Below, piece by piece: positions 24,704 to 34,362 of a stretch of 62,507 nt of DNA. The stretch is from Anaerolineales bacterium (GTDB lineage Bacteria; Chloroflexota; Anaerolineae; Anaerolineales; RBG-16-64-43), in NCBI GenBank assembly GCA_016932475.1, contig JAFGCU010000094.1, forward strand, positions 1 through 62,507. Direction: 5' to 3'. Positions within the stretch are counted from its first letter, which is position 1. The number at the start of each line of letters is the position of its first letter. Under the pieces are notes generated by a model that worked only from the letters and a program-made list of their open reading frames with translations, was not told the origin of the DNA and did not search any database. The position numbers were made by a program, and so were the translations under genes.

Positions 24704-27700
24704 TTACTCGTCGGGGGTCTGGGCGACGAATTCATCCAGCTTGAGGCTGATCACGGTCGAGGCGGAGTCGGAACCCATCGAGACTCCGTAAATCACCTGC
24801 GCGGCCTGGACGGTGTTGCGGTTGTGGGTGACGATGATGAACTGGGTCTGCCGGGAAAGTTCGAGCAGCAGGTCGCGGAACCGCCCGACGTTGGATTCGT
24901 CCAGCATCGCGTCCACTTCATCCAGGACGCAGAACGGGGTCGGAGAAACCTTCAGCAGCGAGAAGATCAGCGCGACGGCGGTCAGGCTGCGCTCGCCGCC
25001 CGAGAGCAGCGCCAAGCCCTGCGACCGCTTGCCGGGGAGTTTGGCGGTGATGTCGATGCCTTCGCCGCTGCCGTCGCCCGTATCGGTCAGGGCGAGCTTG
25101 GCGGATCCGCCCCCGAACAGGCGGACAAAAATCTTGGGGAACTCCTCCGCCACGGCGGTGAAGGTCTTCTGGAAGGCGTTTTGCATCATCGTATCCAGTT
25201 CGGCGATGACTTCGCGCAGCTGCACTTCCGCCTTCTGCAGGTCCTGGACCTGGGCGGTCAGGAATTCGAAGCGTTCCTTCACCTCGGTATATTCGCGGAC
25301 GGCTTCCGGGTTGATCGCGCCCATCCGCCGCAATTGGCCGCGCCGTCGGTTGACCAGATCCTCGATCTCCGGGGCTATTTCCGCCACATGCGGAAGCCGC
25401 TCGACCAGATCCGCCAGCGGCAGCGGGTTGGGGCCGGTCACATCGCTGGCATATTCGAATTCGACCAGCCCGAAATCATCCTCGATCCGGCGGCGCAGCC
25501 CCTCCAGTTCCTCCTGCCGCCGGGCCAGGTCCACCTGCGCCTGGGTGTATTGCCGCTCGGCGGAATGGAGCTTCTGCCGCTCTTCGGCTTCGCTCTCCTC
25601 GAGCGCGCCCTGCTCGGTTTCGGCTTCGGCCAGCTGCTTTTCCGCCGGTTCGATCTGGACCTGGGTCTCATGGATCGATGTGGAAAGCCGGGCTTCCTCC
25701 TCGCGCAGGGAATGCAGCGAGGCCTCCAGCGCGGCGCGTTCTTCGTCCAGCGTCCGGATGCGTTCCCGGCGTTCTTCGACCCCGCGTTCCGTCCGTTCGA
25801 GCGCTTCCTGCACGTCGGACCGCCGCGCTTCCAGAGAGCGCACAGCCTGGTCGGTGAGCGCAAGTTGGGTCTGCCAGTGGGGGATGTCGGCGCCGGCGTC
25901 GGCCGAGTCTTCCGGTTCGGAAGCGACCGCCCCGCCGCGCAGCGTTTCGCGCGCGCTTCCGATCTTCGCGGCAAGCGTCTCCATCTCCCCGGCCAGGCGC
26001 GTTTCCTCTTCGGCGATGGCCCGGCGCTCGGTTTCGATCTCGGCCCGGCGGATTTCCTGCCAGCGTGCTTCCTCCTCCTTGGCCGCTTGAACCTTGCGCG
26101 CTTCCTCGAGCCGCTGCCGCGAATCCTGTTCGGCCTGCTGGGCGTCGGCGAAGGCTTTGGCGCATTCTTCCGAGCGCCCCATTGCGGCCCGGTAGTTCTC
26201 TTCGCTTTCATTCCATTCGCCTTCGGCGCGGGCGGAGGCGGCTTGCGCCGCATGGAGGGCTTGTTCCAGCTCGCGGATCTCGCGCGCCCGGGAAAGGGTC
26301 GACGATCCTTCCCCGCGTCCGGCCAGCACCGGACCGGCGGGATGGAACACCTCGCCGGCGAGGGTCACCACCTTGGCATGCGGGGGCAGCTGGGCGGCGA
26401 GGATCCGGGCCGCGCCGCGGGAACGCACGACCACCACGTTCACAAGAAGCGAATCCAGCGCCGGGCGCAGGGCGGCGGGCGCGCGCACCAATTCGCTCGC
26501 CCGGCCGATGATCTCCGCGTCCTTCGGCAGGGAAACGGGTTCGGGCGGAATAAGCCCCGGCAGCGCCAGCAATCCGGTGCGGCCGGCCGCGGCGCCCGCC
26601 AGGCTCTCCAGGGCCCCCTCGAGCGAATCCAATTCCTGGAGCAGGACCGAATCCTGAAATTCGCCGAGCGCGGCGGCGATCGCCGCTTCGTAATCCGCCT
26701 TGACCTCGAGTTGCGAGGCAAACGCGCCGAGCACGCCGTTCAATCCGCCCTGCTGCGAGCGGCCGACCAGGTGCCGCAATCCGCCGCCGTACCCGAGCAG
26801 TTCCTTTTCGGCCTGGGCCAGCACGTCGCTGCGGGTGCGCAGGCGGATTTCCTCCTCGCGTTTCTGGGAAAGCGCCTGGCGCATCCGTTCGGCTTCGGCC
26901 TGCAGGGCGGAGACGGCTTCGGCGGCGCGGCCCTGTTCGGCCCGCGCCTGTTCGAGTTTCTCCCGTTCCGCCTCCCAGGCCTTCGCCTGCGCATCGCTTT
27001 GGGCGGCGCACGATTCGGCTTCCGCGCGCGCGGCGCCGTGCGCCTGGGCCACGCCTTCCTCGCGCTGCGCGAGTTCCCCCCGGCGCAGGGCCAGTTGCGC
27101 GGCCCGCGCTTCTGTGCGCATCCGCTCGGAATCCATTTCCTGCACTTCGGCCTGCAGAGCCTGGAACTTTTCCTGGCGGGTCCGGCGTTCCGCCTCGAGC
27201 GCTTCCCGCGCGGATTCGGCGCGGGCCAGTTGCGCGAGGATCTCTTCCCGTTCGGCGCGGATCCGTTCCAGCTCGCGTCCGTGTTCCGCGGCGCGCTCTT
27301 CGAGCGCGGCCTTTTCCGTTTCCGCTCCGGTGAGAGCGGCGGAGGCTTCCGCCTGCGAACGCTCGAGCTGCCGCAGTCGTTCTTCGTTCACCGCCAGTTC
27401 GCGGCTCAGCGCCTCGCGCGTGCGGTGCAGCTCGGAGGCCTGCCGGTGCCAGGAGTTTAATTGGGCGCGCAGCGCGCCGAGCGTGGTGCGCACGCTGGCG
27501 AAGCGGCTGTCGGATTTTTCCTGCGCTTCCTGCAGCGCCGCGAGCGTTTTCTCGGCCGCTTCGGCCGTGACGCGGGCGGCGCCCGCTTCCTCCTGCGAGA
27601 GGCGCCAGTGGTAACCGTGCCATTGCAGCAGGACGTCCTTCAGTTCTCCCCGGACGGTGTCGAATTCCGAGGCGCGCTTGGCCTGGCGCCGCAGGCTTTC

Positions 27701-28309
27701 CACCCGCGGCTGCAGTTCGGCCAGGATGTCCAGCACGCGTTCCAGGTTGCGTTTGGTGGAATCCAAACGGCGCAGGGATTCCTCGCGCCGCGCGCGGAAC
27801 AGACCGATCCCCGCCGCTTCCTCGAACAGCCGCCGGCGTTCCTCCGGCTTGAGCGAGAGCGCGCTGTCCACCAGCCCCTGGCCGATGATCGTATAGGTGC
27901 GCTCCGAGAGGCCGCAACGGCCCAGCAGTTCGTCGATATCCTTGAGGCGGACGCGCGCATCGTTGAGGAAATACTCGTTCGAGCCGTCGCGGTATGCGCT
28001 CCGGCCGATCGACACCTCGGAAAATTCGATCGGCAGCCCGCCGTCGGCGTTGTCGAAAGTGATCAGGGCCGAGGCCATGCCCGCCCGCGGCCGCTGCTCG
28101 CTCCCGGAAAAGATCATGTCCTCGGTTTTTTTGCCGCGCAACAGCGCGTAGGCCTGCTCCCCGAGCACCCAGCGGATGGAATCGGCGACGTTGGATTTTC
28201 CGCTTCCGTTCGGCCCGACGATCGCGGTGATGCCCTCCGCGAATTCGAATCGGGTTTTGGAGGCGAATGTTTTATATCCGTGGAGTTCGAGATATTTCAG
28301 ATGAGACAT
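24704..28309 (-). CDS. smc: Chromosome segregation protein SMC
   Basis: This is a 1201-residue condensin ATPase that compacts and segregates the chromosome with ScpA and ScpB (not in this window). The N-terminal head has Walker A GPNGSGKSNVADSIRWVLGE. Two long coiled-coil arms (about 170-500 and 670-1020) flank a hinge near 510-660 (LVGRSQQGGLNGVLG). The C-terminal head has LLSGGERSLTAVALIF and Walker B CVLDEVDAMLDE. The ATG at 28309 gives the canonical beginning LKYLELHGYKTFASKT; a TTG at 28333 would add eight residues. Length is normal. Overlapping long antisense frames are composition shadows. Confidence 0.98.
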   Translation of the reverse strand: MSHLKYLELHGYKTFASKTRFEFAEGITAIVGPNGSGKSNVADSIRWVLGEQAYALLRGKKTEDMIFSGSEQRPRAGMASALITFDNADGGLPIEFSEVSIGRSAYRDGSNEYFLNDARVRLKDIDELLGRCGLSERTYTIIGQGLVDSALSLKPEERRRLFEEAAGIGLFRARREESLRRLDSTKRNLERVLDILAELQPRVESLRRQAKRASEFDTVRGELKDVLLQWHGYHWRLSQEEAGAARVTAEAAEKTLAALQEAQEKSDSRFASVRTTLGALRAQLNSWHRQASELHRTREALSRELAVNEERLRQLERSQAEASAALTGAETEKAALEERAAEHGRELERIRAEREEILAQLARAESAREALEAERRTRQEKFQALQAEVQEMDSERMRTEARAAQLALRRGELAQREEGVAQAHGAARAEAESCAAQSDAQAKAWEAEREKLEQARAEQGRAAEAVSALQAEAERMRQALSQKREEEIRLRTRSDVLAQAEKELLGYGGGLRHLVGRSQQGGLNGVLGAFASQLEVKADYEAAIAAALGEFQDSVLLQELDSLEGALESLAGAAAGRTGLLALPGLIPPEPVSLPKDAEIIGRASELVRAPAALRPALDSLLVNVVVVRSRGAARILAAQLPPHAKVVTLAGEVFHPAGPVLAGRGEGSSTLSRAREIRELEQALHAAQAASARAEGEWNESEENYRAAMGRSEECAKAFADAQQAEQDSRQRLEEARKVQAAKEEEARWQEIRRAEIETERRAIAEEETRLAGEMETLAAKIGSARETLRGGAVASEPEDSADAGADIPHWQTQLALTDQAVRSLEARRSDVQEALERTERGVEERRERIRTLDEERAALEASLHSLREEEARLSTSIHETQVQIEPAEKQLAEAETEQGALEESEAEERQKLHSAERQYTQAQVDLARRQEELEGLRRRIEDDFGLVEFEYASDVTGPNPLPLADLVERLPHVAEIAPEIEDLVNRRRGQLRRMGAINPEAVREYTEVKERFEFLTAQVQDLQKAEVQLREVIAELDTMMQNAFQKTFTAVAEEFPKIFVRLFGGGSAKLALTDTGDGSGEGIDITAKLPGKRSQGLALLSGGERSLTAVALIFSLLKVSPTPFCVLDEVDAMLDESNVGRFRDLLLELSRQTQFIIVTHNRNTVQAAQVIYGVSMGSDSASTVISLKLDEFVAQTPDE

Positions 28310-28434
28310 GGGGAGATTTGCCGAATGGCGCAAGATGCCCCGTCCTTTGCGGCCGGGGCAACGGGATTATAGCATATCTCTCCGCGCGCCGGGTCAGGGT
28401 TGGCAAAGGCGGGGAGAGAGGATATGATTAATCC

Positions 28435-30162
28435 ATGAGATCCCCGGAGGCGTCGGAATCGCTGGAACGCACCACCATCACCATGCGCTGGGCGATGCTG
28501 GTCGCGCTCGCGATCCTCGCGCCCCTGACCACCCCCCTGCCCCTGCTGTCTCTGTTCGCGCTGATCCTTTTATTCCTCCTGCAGCTCGGGCTGAGCATTT
28601 CCAGCTACATCAATTTGCGCCTTCCGAAGATCGCCTGGGTCGGCATTGGGATGCTCGACGCGCTGCTCATCCTGCCGATCTACCTGCAAAACGGCGCGTC
28701 GGCGGGGGCCATCTTCTGGATCGGCCTGCTCCCGACCGCGACGTTCTCGATCTTCTTCGGCGCGATCTGGGGTGTGCTGACCGGATGCCTCCTCGCGGTG
28801 GTGCAGATCTTCCTGCTCCTGCCGGAAGCCAGCGTCACACCGGCGATCCTCGCGCTGGCGGAGAGCATCCCGCTGATGATCATTGCCGGCGGCGCGGGCA
28901 ACCTCGCCGGGCGGCTGGATTACCGGATGATGCTGGCGCGCCGCAAACGCGACGAAGCCTTCAACCAGGAACTGGGCCGGCTCAAGACCCTGGTGCGTTC
29001 GGTGTACCGCATGGCCAGCGCGATCACCGGCAGCCTCGAACCGCTGCGCATCCTCGACACCGCGCTGGACCTGGCGTCCGAGGGCGGCGGCGAGAAGGGC
29101 TCGACCGGCCGGCTGATCAGCATCGCCCTCCTGCGCGATCAAACCGGGTTCTTCATCGCCACCGCCCGCCGGCTGACGCGCGCCGACCTGCGCGCCGCCT
29201 TCCCCGGCGAGGGCGGCGGCCTCTCGCGCATCCTGCGATCGCGCATGCCCACCCGGGTGGATTCGCCCGGGCAGGATCCCGAACTCTCGCAGGTGGTCAC
29301 GCTTCACGCCTGCCATGCGGGGATCCTCCTCCCGATGGTCGTGGACGACGAAGTCCGCGGCGCGCTCCTGTTCGCACACCCGGATCCGCACTTCCTCGAA
29401 GGCGACTTCCTCGAACTGGTCGAGGGCCTGACCAAACAGACCGCCTCCACCCTGCGCAACGCGGAGCTCTTCCAGGCGCTGCGCGAAGAACGCGACAAGC
29501 TGGTGGAAGTGGAGGAAGCGGCGCGCAAGAAGCTGGCCAGCGACCTGCACGACGGGCCGATCCAGGCCACCGCGGCGATCGCGATGCGGGTGAATTATGC
29601 CCGCCGCCTGCTGCAGCGCAAGCCGGAAACCACCAGCGAAGAACTATTTGAAATCGAGGAACTCGCCCGGCGCGCCACGAAGGAAATGCGGCACATGCTC
29701 TTCACCCTGCGCCCGCTCGTGCTCGAGACCCAGGGCCTGGCCGGCGCGCTCCGCCAGCTGGCGGAAAAAACCCGCGACACGTTCAATCAGGATATCCTCC
29801 TCGATATGGAACCCACCGCCGCCGATACGCTCGACATCAACCGCCAGGGGGTGCTCTTCAACCTGGTCGACGAGGCGATCGGCAACGCGCGCAAGCACGC
29901 CAAGGCCCCCCACATCTGGATCCGCATGCACCGCGAGATCGACACGCTGTTCCTCGAGGTGGCGGACGACGGGGTGGGGTTCGACCTGGCCGAGGTCGAA
30001 AAGCATTACACCGAACGCTCAAGCCTGGGGCTGGTTAATCTGCGCGAACGTGCCGAGCTGGCCGGCGGGAACCTCCAGATCGTCTCCGCCGCCGGGAAGG
30101 GAACGCGCGTGCAGGTCCGCATCCCGCTGCAGCTCGCCTCCTCCAGCGAAAAAACCGCCTAG
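28435..30162 (+). CDS. Membrane sensor histidine kinase, NarL/DegS type with GAF domain
   Basis: This is a 575-residue kinase. About five or six membrane helices fill residues 18-155, followed by a GAF-like domain (about 190-350). HisKA_3 has the phospho-acceptor H372 in LASDLHDGPIQATAAIA. HATPase_c (about 450-570) has NLVDEAIGNARKHAKA, DDGVGFD and LGLVNLRERAELAGG. Such kinases signal to LuxR/NarL-type regulators, but none is nearby, so the partner must be elsewhere. The next gene begins 6 bp after its stop and may be cotranscribed. Confidence 0.93.
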   Translation: MRSPEASESLERTTITMRWAMLVALAILAPLTTPLPLLSLFALILLFLLQLGLSISSYINLRLPKIAWVGIGMLDALLILPIYLQNGASAGAIFWIGLLPTATFSIFFGAIWGVLTGCLLAVVQIFLLLPEASVTPAILALAESIPLMIIAGGAGNLAGRLDYRMMLARRKRDEAFNQELGRLKTLVRSVYRMASAITGSLEPLRILDTALDLASEGGGEKGSTGRLISIALLRDQTGFFIATARRLTRADLRAAFPGEGGGLSRILRSRMPTRVDSPGQDPELSQVVTLHACHAGILLPMVVDDEVRGALLFAHPDPHFLEGDFLELVEGLTKQTASTLRNAELFQALREERDKLVEVEEAARKKLASDLHDGPIQATAAIAMRVNYARRLLQRKPETTSEELFEIEELARRATKEMRHMLFTLRPLVLETQGLAGALRQLAEKTRDTFNQDILLDMEPTAADTLDINRQGVLFNLVDEAIGNARKHAKAPHIWIRMHREIDTLFLEVADDGVGFDLAEVEKHYTERSSLGLVNLRERAELAGGNLQIVSAAGKGTRVQVRIPLQLASSSEKTA

Positions 30163-30168
30163 AACCAA

Positions 30169-30804
30169 ATGGCCACGAATCCATTTCTTCCCGGCCTGAT
30201 CCTTGCCCTGGCTGCGTGGATCCTGCCGCTTGCCGTCCGCCTGCTCCCGGCGCGGATCCTCTCCGGCGTGCATTCCCGCGTTCCGATTCTTGCCGAATGG
30301 ACGCCGTGGATTCGCAGCATCGGGCTGCCGTATCTCGGCCTGCTGCTCGGATGGCTCTCCTCCCGGGATTTCGGATTGACCGGTCATACCGCTCCGGAGT
30401 GGATCATCGGCGCCGCGGCGGCGATCGTCCTGGGAATCCTTCTGGGAAGGGTGTGTCTCCGGCTTTCGATCGGGATCGGTTGGGGAGTTATCGGCGATGA
30501 AGCGCGCTGGACGCTTTACCGCGCAGCGGTCTGGCCGTGGGTGACCTATTTACCGCTGGCAGTTGCCGCGGCGCTGCTTGCCACGTGCGCGGAATTTGCG
30601 CTTGCGCGCAAGTTTGGCGGAGAGAAGGTGATCGACGAGGTGGGAATGCTGTTCCTTGCGCATGCCGCGGGTTCGGCCGTCTTGTTCCTCCTGGCGCATA
30701 ATTTTTTCCTGGCGATGCTGTTCTACCTGACCGCGAAAATCGCATCCTCTCCGGACATCCAGTTATCTCTTCGGACAATACTGGAAAAAACCATCAGGAA
30801 ATAA
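30169..30804 (+). CDS. Uncharacterised membrane protein downstream of a histidine kinase
   Basis: This 211-residue protein has five or six hydrophobic segments (about 8-26, 42-60, 72-92, 120-145 and 165-190). I do not recognise the family. It starts 6 bp after the kinase stop, so a shared transcript and a link to the same signal are plausible, perhaps as a sensory membrane partner. No catalytic motif is visible. Confidence 0.6.
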   Translation: MATNPFLPGLILALAAWILPLAVRLLPARILSGVHSRVPILAEWTPWIRSIGLPYLGLLLGWLSSRDFGLTGHTAPEWIIGAAAAIVLGILLGRVCLRLSIGIGWGVIGDEARWTLYRAAVWPWVTYLPLAVAAALLATCAEFALARKFGGEKVIDEVGMLFLAHAAGSAVLFLLAHNFFLAMLFYLTAKIASSPDIQLSLRTILEKTIRK

Positions 30805-31234
30805 CAGACGGGATTTACAGGATTATTTTCAGGATTGACAGGTTTTTTTCTATCTGCTCAACATGATAGTACTTGCTGCGATGCGAAACTTTTTTTACCC
30901 TCCCAAAAAGAAGTGCTTTTTGTCTTCATGTCTTTCTAGTATTGAAAGCACTATCACCACCAAGTCACAAAGACACAAAGCGAAAAGAACAAATACTTTT
31001 CGTTTCTGCTCAGGCCTGAAAAAGAGTACACGGATTACACCGGAAAGGGCCGATTACACGGATTTGGAAACTATGGGATTGTGGAAAAGGCGGGGGGTCA
31101 GGATGAATCTTCAAGAATTCTCAAAATAAGGCGCGGTGTTTTCGGCCCTTTTCGGCGTTTCGGTGTACTGGAACGAGAATTCGGGCTGGGCAGTAACTGC
31201 TTTTCCAATATAAAAATAATCCTCTCAATCCTGT
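30805..31234. other. Repeat-rich intergenic region between convergent genes
   Basis: It holds a class B arm (GGGATTTACAGGATTATTTTCAGGATTGACAGG at 30812-30850, in pieces), CACCAAGTCACAAAGACACAAAG (30957-30980, class C type), and TACACGGATTACACCGG...ATTACACGGATTTGG (31025-31065). No gene is supported. Confidence 0.6.
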
Positions 31235-31852
31235 CTACGTCTTTCCTCTTCCGGAATAAAGGTCTCGCAATATCGGCACCGCCGCCCGCGCGGCGCGGGC
31301 TCGGTGGCTCAGCTCATTCTTCTCCCCCGGAGGAATCTCCGCCATCGTAACCGCGCGTCCTTCCAATTGAAAAATCGGATCGTATCCGAATCCGTTCGTC
31401 CCCCGTTCGCCAAAAGTGATCTCCCCGCGGCATTCGCCTTCGGCGTATTCGACGGCCCCATCCGGCGCGGCGATGGCGATCACGCACACAAAGCGGGCCC
31501 GGCGCGGAGCCGGAACGCCGAGCAGCTTCCCGAGCAGGAAAGCCCTGCGCTTCGGATCGTCGGCGCCCGGGCCGGCATAGCGTGCGGAACGCACGCCCGG
31601 TTCGCCGCCGAGCGCGTCCACCTCCAGGCCGGAATCGTCCGCCAGCGAAATCAATCCCGACGCCCGCATCAGCGCCCGCGCTTTTTTGACCGCGTTCTCG
31701 CGGAAGGTTGCGCCGTCTTCTTCGACCTCGAGCATGATCCCCAGCTCGTCGGGGAAAACGATTTCGGCCGGCACGTCTCGGAGCAGCGCGCGGTATTCGC
31801 GCTGCTTGCCGGGATTGGTCGTGGCGATCAGCAAACGGGATTTTTCGATCAT
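31235..31852 (-). CDS. rdgB: XTP/dITP pyrophosphatase (RdgB/HAM1)
   Basis: This 205-residue cytoplasmic housecleaning enzyme hydrolyses non-canonical purine triphosphates such as dITP and XTP to monophosphates. It shows the family start LLIATTNPGKQREYRALL, ENAVKKARALMRASG, LADDSGLEVDALGGEPGVRSARYAG, and FGYDPIFQ near the C-terminus. The ATG at 31852 follows GGAGGAAAGGA; an upstream ATG at 31879 is less likely. It is divergent from the flippase-like gene with 58 bp between starts. Confidence 0.96.
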   Translation of the reverse strand: MIEKSRLLIATTNPGKQREYRALLRDVPAEIVFPDELGIMLEVEEDGATFRENAVKKARALMRASGLISLADDSGLEVDALGGEPGVRSARYAGPGADDPKRRAFLLGKLLGVPAPRRARFVCVIAIAAPDGAVEYAEGECRGEITFGERGTNGFGYDPIFQLEGRAVTMAEIPPGEKNELSHRARAARAAVPILRDLYSGRGKT

Positions 31853-31910
31853 GCGGCTTCCTTTCCTCCGATGGTACAATCCGAATCACATTCTACACCG
31901 GAGAGCGTAC

Positions 31911-32933
31911 ATGAAGCGCTGGCAGTTTTGGGTCGGGCTGCTCATCAGCCTCCTGTTCCTGGTCTTCTACTTGCTGCCCCAGCAGGATTGGGCCAAGCTT
32001 TGGGAATCCCTGCGCAGCGCGCAGTACCTGTGGCTGATCCCCGCCATTGCGACATATTTTATCGGAGTCTGGTTCCGCGCGGAACGGCTGCACTACATGA
32101 TGCGGCCGATCAAGCAGGTCCCCGCCCGCACTCTCTTCCCGATCGTCTGCATCGGATACATGGGCAACAACATCTATCCGGCCCGGATGGGGGAAATCCT
32201 GCGCGCGTATGTGATCAAGCAGAAGGAGGGGGTCTCGATCAGCGCCTCCCTCGCGATCGTCCTGATCGAGCGCATCTTCGATGCGGTGGTGATGATGTTG
32301 TTCATCTTCGTCAACCTGCCGGAACTCGCGAAGAAAGGAAGCGTCGAATCCGGCGTGGGCGGAACGATCCAGGATGTCGCAATTATCGGGACAGTGTTAT
32401 TCTTCGGGGCGCTGCTGGTTTTCATGCTTGCGGCGATGTTCCCTGCGGTCACTTCGCGGTTCGTCGCCTGGGCGATCGGCCACATGGTCCCCGCCCGATT
32501 CCGGCCGAAAGTGGAAGGCATCGCCGGAAAGTTCCTGGAAGGACTGGCCTGCCTGCGGTCCCCGAGGGATGCGCTGATGATCCTGGCGACCTCGATTGTG
32601 ATCTGGTTGTTCGAAGTGGGAAAATACTGGTTCCTAATGCACGGGTTCGCCTTCACCGTCTCCTTCTTCGCGCTGATGCTGATGAACGGCATCGCCAACA
32701 TTATTACCAGCATCCCGGCCGCTCCAGGATACATCGGCACCTTCGAGGCGGCCGGCGTCGCCGCGCTGCAGGCGTACAACGTCGGCAAGGAAGTCGCCAC
32801 CGCCTACACCGTCGTCTTGCACGCCGCGTTGTGGCTGCCGATCACGCTCCTTGGCGCCTATTACATGCTGCGCATGGGTCTTTCGGTAAAAACGGTGCGC
32901 GAAGAAGTGAAAGAGGAAACGAAAGCGGAGTAA
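31911..32933 (+). CDS. Lysylphosphatidylglycerol-synthase-type flippase family membrane protein
   Basis: This is a 340-residue polytopic protein with about seven or eight membrane helices. It matches the UPF0104/LPG_synthase_TM family: GYMGNNIYPARMGEILRAYV near residues 82-100, IERIFDA, and IPAAPGYIGTFEAAGVAAL near 270. In MprF this module flips aminoacyl lipids; stand-alone versions are thought to move lipids or lipid-linked sugars. The substrate is unknown. The ATG at 31911 has GGAGAG upstream and a TACAAT box at 31875-31880. Confidence 0.88.
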   Translation: MKRWQFWVGLLISLLFLVFYLLPQQDWAKLWESLRSAQYLWLIPAIATYFIGVWFRAERLHYMMRPIKQVPARTLFPIVCIGYMGNNIYPARMGEILRAYVIKQKEGVSISASLAIVLIERIFDAVVMMLFIFVNLPELAKKGSVESGVGGTIQDVAIIGTVLFFGALLVFMLAAMFPAVTSRFVAWAIGHMVPARFRPKVEGIAGKFLEGLACLRSPRDALMILATSIVIWLFEVGKYWFLMHGFAFTVSFFALMLMNGIANIITSIPAAPGYIGTFEAAGVAALQAYNVGKEVATAYTVVLHAALWLPITLLGAYYMLRMGLSVKTVREEVKEETKAE

Positions 32934-32935
32934 TT

Positions 32936-32967
32936 CATGAAGGGCACACTTTCGTGTGCCCTTCATG
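32936..32967 (+). terminator. Intrinsic hairpin after the flippase-like gene
   Basis: CATGAAGGGCACAC and GTGTGCCCTTCATG form a perfect 14-bp stem with a four-base loop directly after the TAA. The following T-run is poor, so it may act as a 3' stabiliser or a weak terminator for the converging genes. Confidence 0.6.
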
Positions 32968-32996
32968 CCTGCAAACTGTAGACCTTCCGATAAATC

Positions 32997-33929
32997 CTAT
33001 CCCAGCACTTCCATTAGAAAATCCAAAATCACCTGCAGCGTGGATGGTTCGGATTCCGGAACCAGCAGAAGGTTGCCGTGGTGCCCGTTTGCGATCTCGA
33101 CCATCCGGTACTTCGCATTCGCGGATTCCGGAACGGTTTTACAGATTGAAATTTCACTGGGATCGGCAAGGCACCAGGCCGCCCTGGGATTATCCCCTTC
33201 GCCCAGGTCTTTTACCGCATCCGCATACGGCACGTCCAAAAAGCCGCCCGGCGAAAGGGATAACGCGCCTTGGCAGGAATCCGGAACCTGCTTGTTCCAC
33301 CAAGCGCAGGCGTCCACCGCGGCATCCGCGCCGATGCTGGAACCCATCGCCACAATGCGTTTTGGATCGGCTCCTTCGAGTTCGGAGGCTTTCTTGAGGG
33401 CGGCTTGCGCATCGAGCAGCCATTCGGCCGGCTTCCATTCCGACGATCTCTCGCACGGCTTGTGGTCCCGGAAGGTGAAGAGAAACACCCCATAGGATTT
33501 TCCGGCGGGAACCGCGGGGAACCAGGAAGGATCCCACCATTTGCCGGATTCGTCCTGGCAATTGGGATAGGTATTGTCATATCCGGTGTTCTGCAGCCAG
33601 GGGGCGATCTCGTTCCAATCCGTCATGTCGCCGTTCACCCAGTGCATCAAAACGACGACCGGAGCCGGACTTGCAGACGCCGGGTAGTAGCGCCCGTGTA
33701 ATTCCTGCCCGTCCGAGGCAAGGAACGTGATTTCCTGCGGGCCGGCGGGAGCAAGATCCTCCGGCGTTTCGGTTGACGAGTTCGTTTCTGCGGTCGGGGA
33801 AGGCACCGGTTCAGCCGAATTACCCGGTGGTGCGGCGGCGGCCCCGGTTGCCGTCGTTTGGGCCTGGCAGCCGGAGAAAAGCAGGGATGCCAATAATAGA
33901 CCTGGCCATAATACCGGCTTTATCCTCAT
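32997..33929 (-). CDS. Secreted lipoprotein of the alpha/beta-hydrolase (dienelactone-hydrolase-like) fold
   Basis: This is a 310-residue protein. The ATG at 33929 follows GGAGGTGG and gives a signal peptide ending in lipobox LFSGC. A Ser/Thr/Pro/Glu-rich linker (about 28-60) precedes the hydrolase domain. The domain has VVLMHWVNGDM (oxyanion strand), RIVAMGSSIGADAA with the nucleophile elbow GSSIG, and a His near the end in IANGHHGNLL. It should be surface-anchored and hydrolyse an ester or similar bond; the substrate is unknown. The protein has several Cys (NTYPNCQDE, ACAWW, DSCQG). Confidence 0.85.
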   Translation of the reverse strand: MRIKPVLWPGLLLASLLFSGCQAQTTATGAAAAPPGNSAEPVPSPTAETNSSTETPEDLAPAGPQEITFLASDGQELHGRYYPASASPAPVVVLMHWVNGDMTDWNEIAPWLQNTGYDNTYPNCQDESGKWWDPSWFPAVPAGKSYGVFLFTFRDHKPCERSSEWKPAEWLLDAQAALKKASELEGADPKRIVAMGSSIGADAAVDACAWWNKQVPDSCQGALSLSPGGFLDVPYADAVKDLGEGDNPRAAWCLADPSEISICKTVPESANAKYRMVEIANGHHGNLLLVPESEPSTLQVILDFLMEVLG

Positions 33930-34362
33930 ATTCCACCTCCTAAGCGGAAAAGCGATGAGAATTTCCCACGAATGATGGACACTGCCGCGCCGCCAATCCA
34001 TACAGCGGCATCCCGGCTGGTTGTGGGGAATTATACAGAAAAACACGGCCGACGGTCTGGAGGCAGCCTCGTCGGCGCAGTGGCTGGATAGTTGCATCCA
34101 ATAACTGACCTCATCCATTCTGCTCAGGACCCCGGCCATATCCGCCCCAGCGGGTTTTCCATCGCTCGGTCGCGACGCGGTGGATACTTTCCTTTTTTTG
34201 CAAACGGGTGGTGGAAAAGATTATGGTAGCTCGGGTTTTATTGGGAGGATTCCAATCCGGAATATATCGCCACGGAATACACAGATTTGCATACGAATTT
34301 CACGGATAAAAAATATCTCGCGGAGATAAACTCTTTTTCATCCGTGCGATCCGTGGTTTCCC
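33930..34362. other. Intergenic region with CACGGAT repeats
   Basis: The right end (about 34265-34365) has CACGGAATACACAG, TTTCACGGATAAAA and CATCCGTGCGATCCGTGG, an inverted arrangement of a CACGGAT-type dispersed repeat. The rest holds nothing I can support apart from the ribosome-binding region of the hydrolase gene. Confidence 0.5.

Noticed and set aside
24683-27460. 925-codon open frame opposite smc
   Set aside because: It is the antisense shadow of smc, with a Gly/Arg/Phe-rich, motif-free translation; GC-rich codon use creates such frames.
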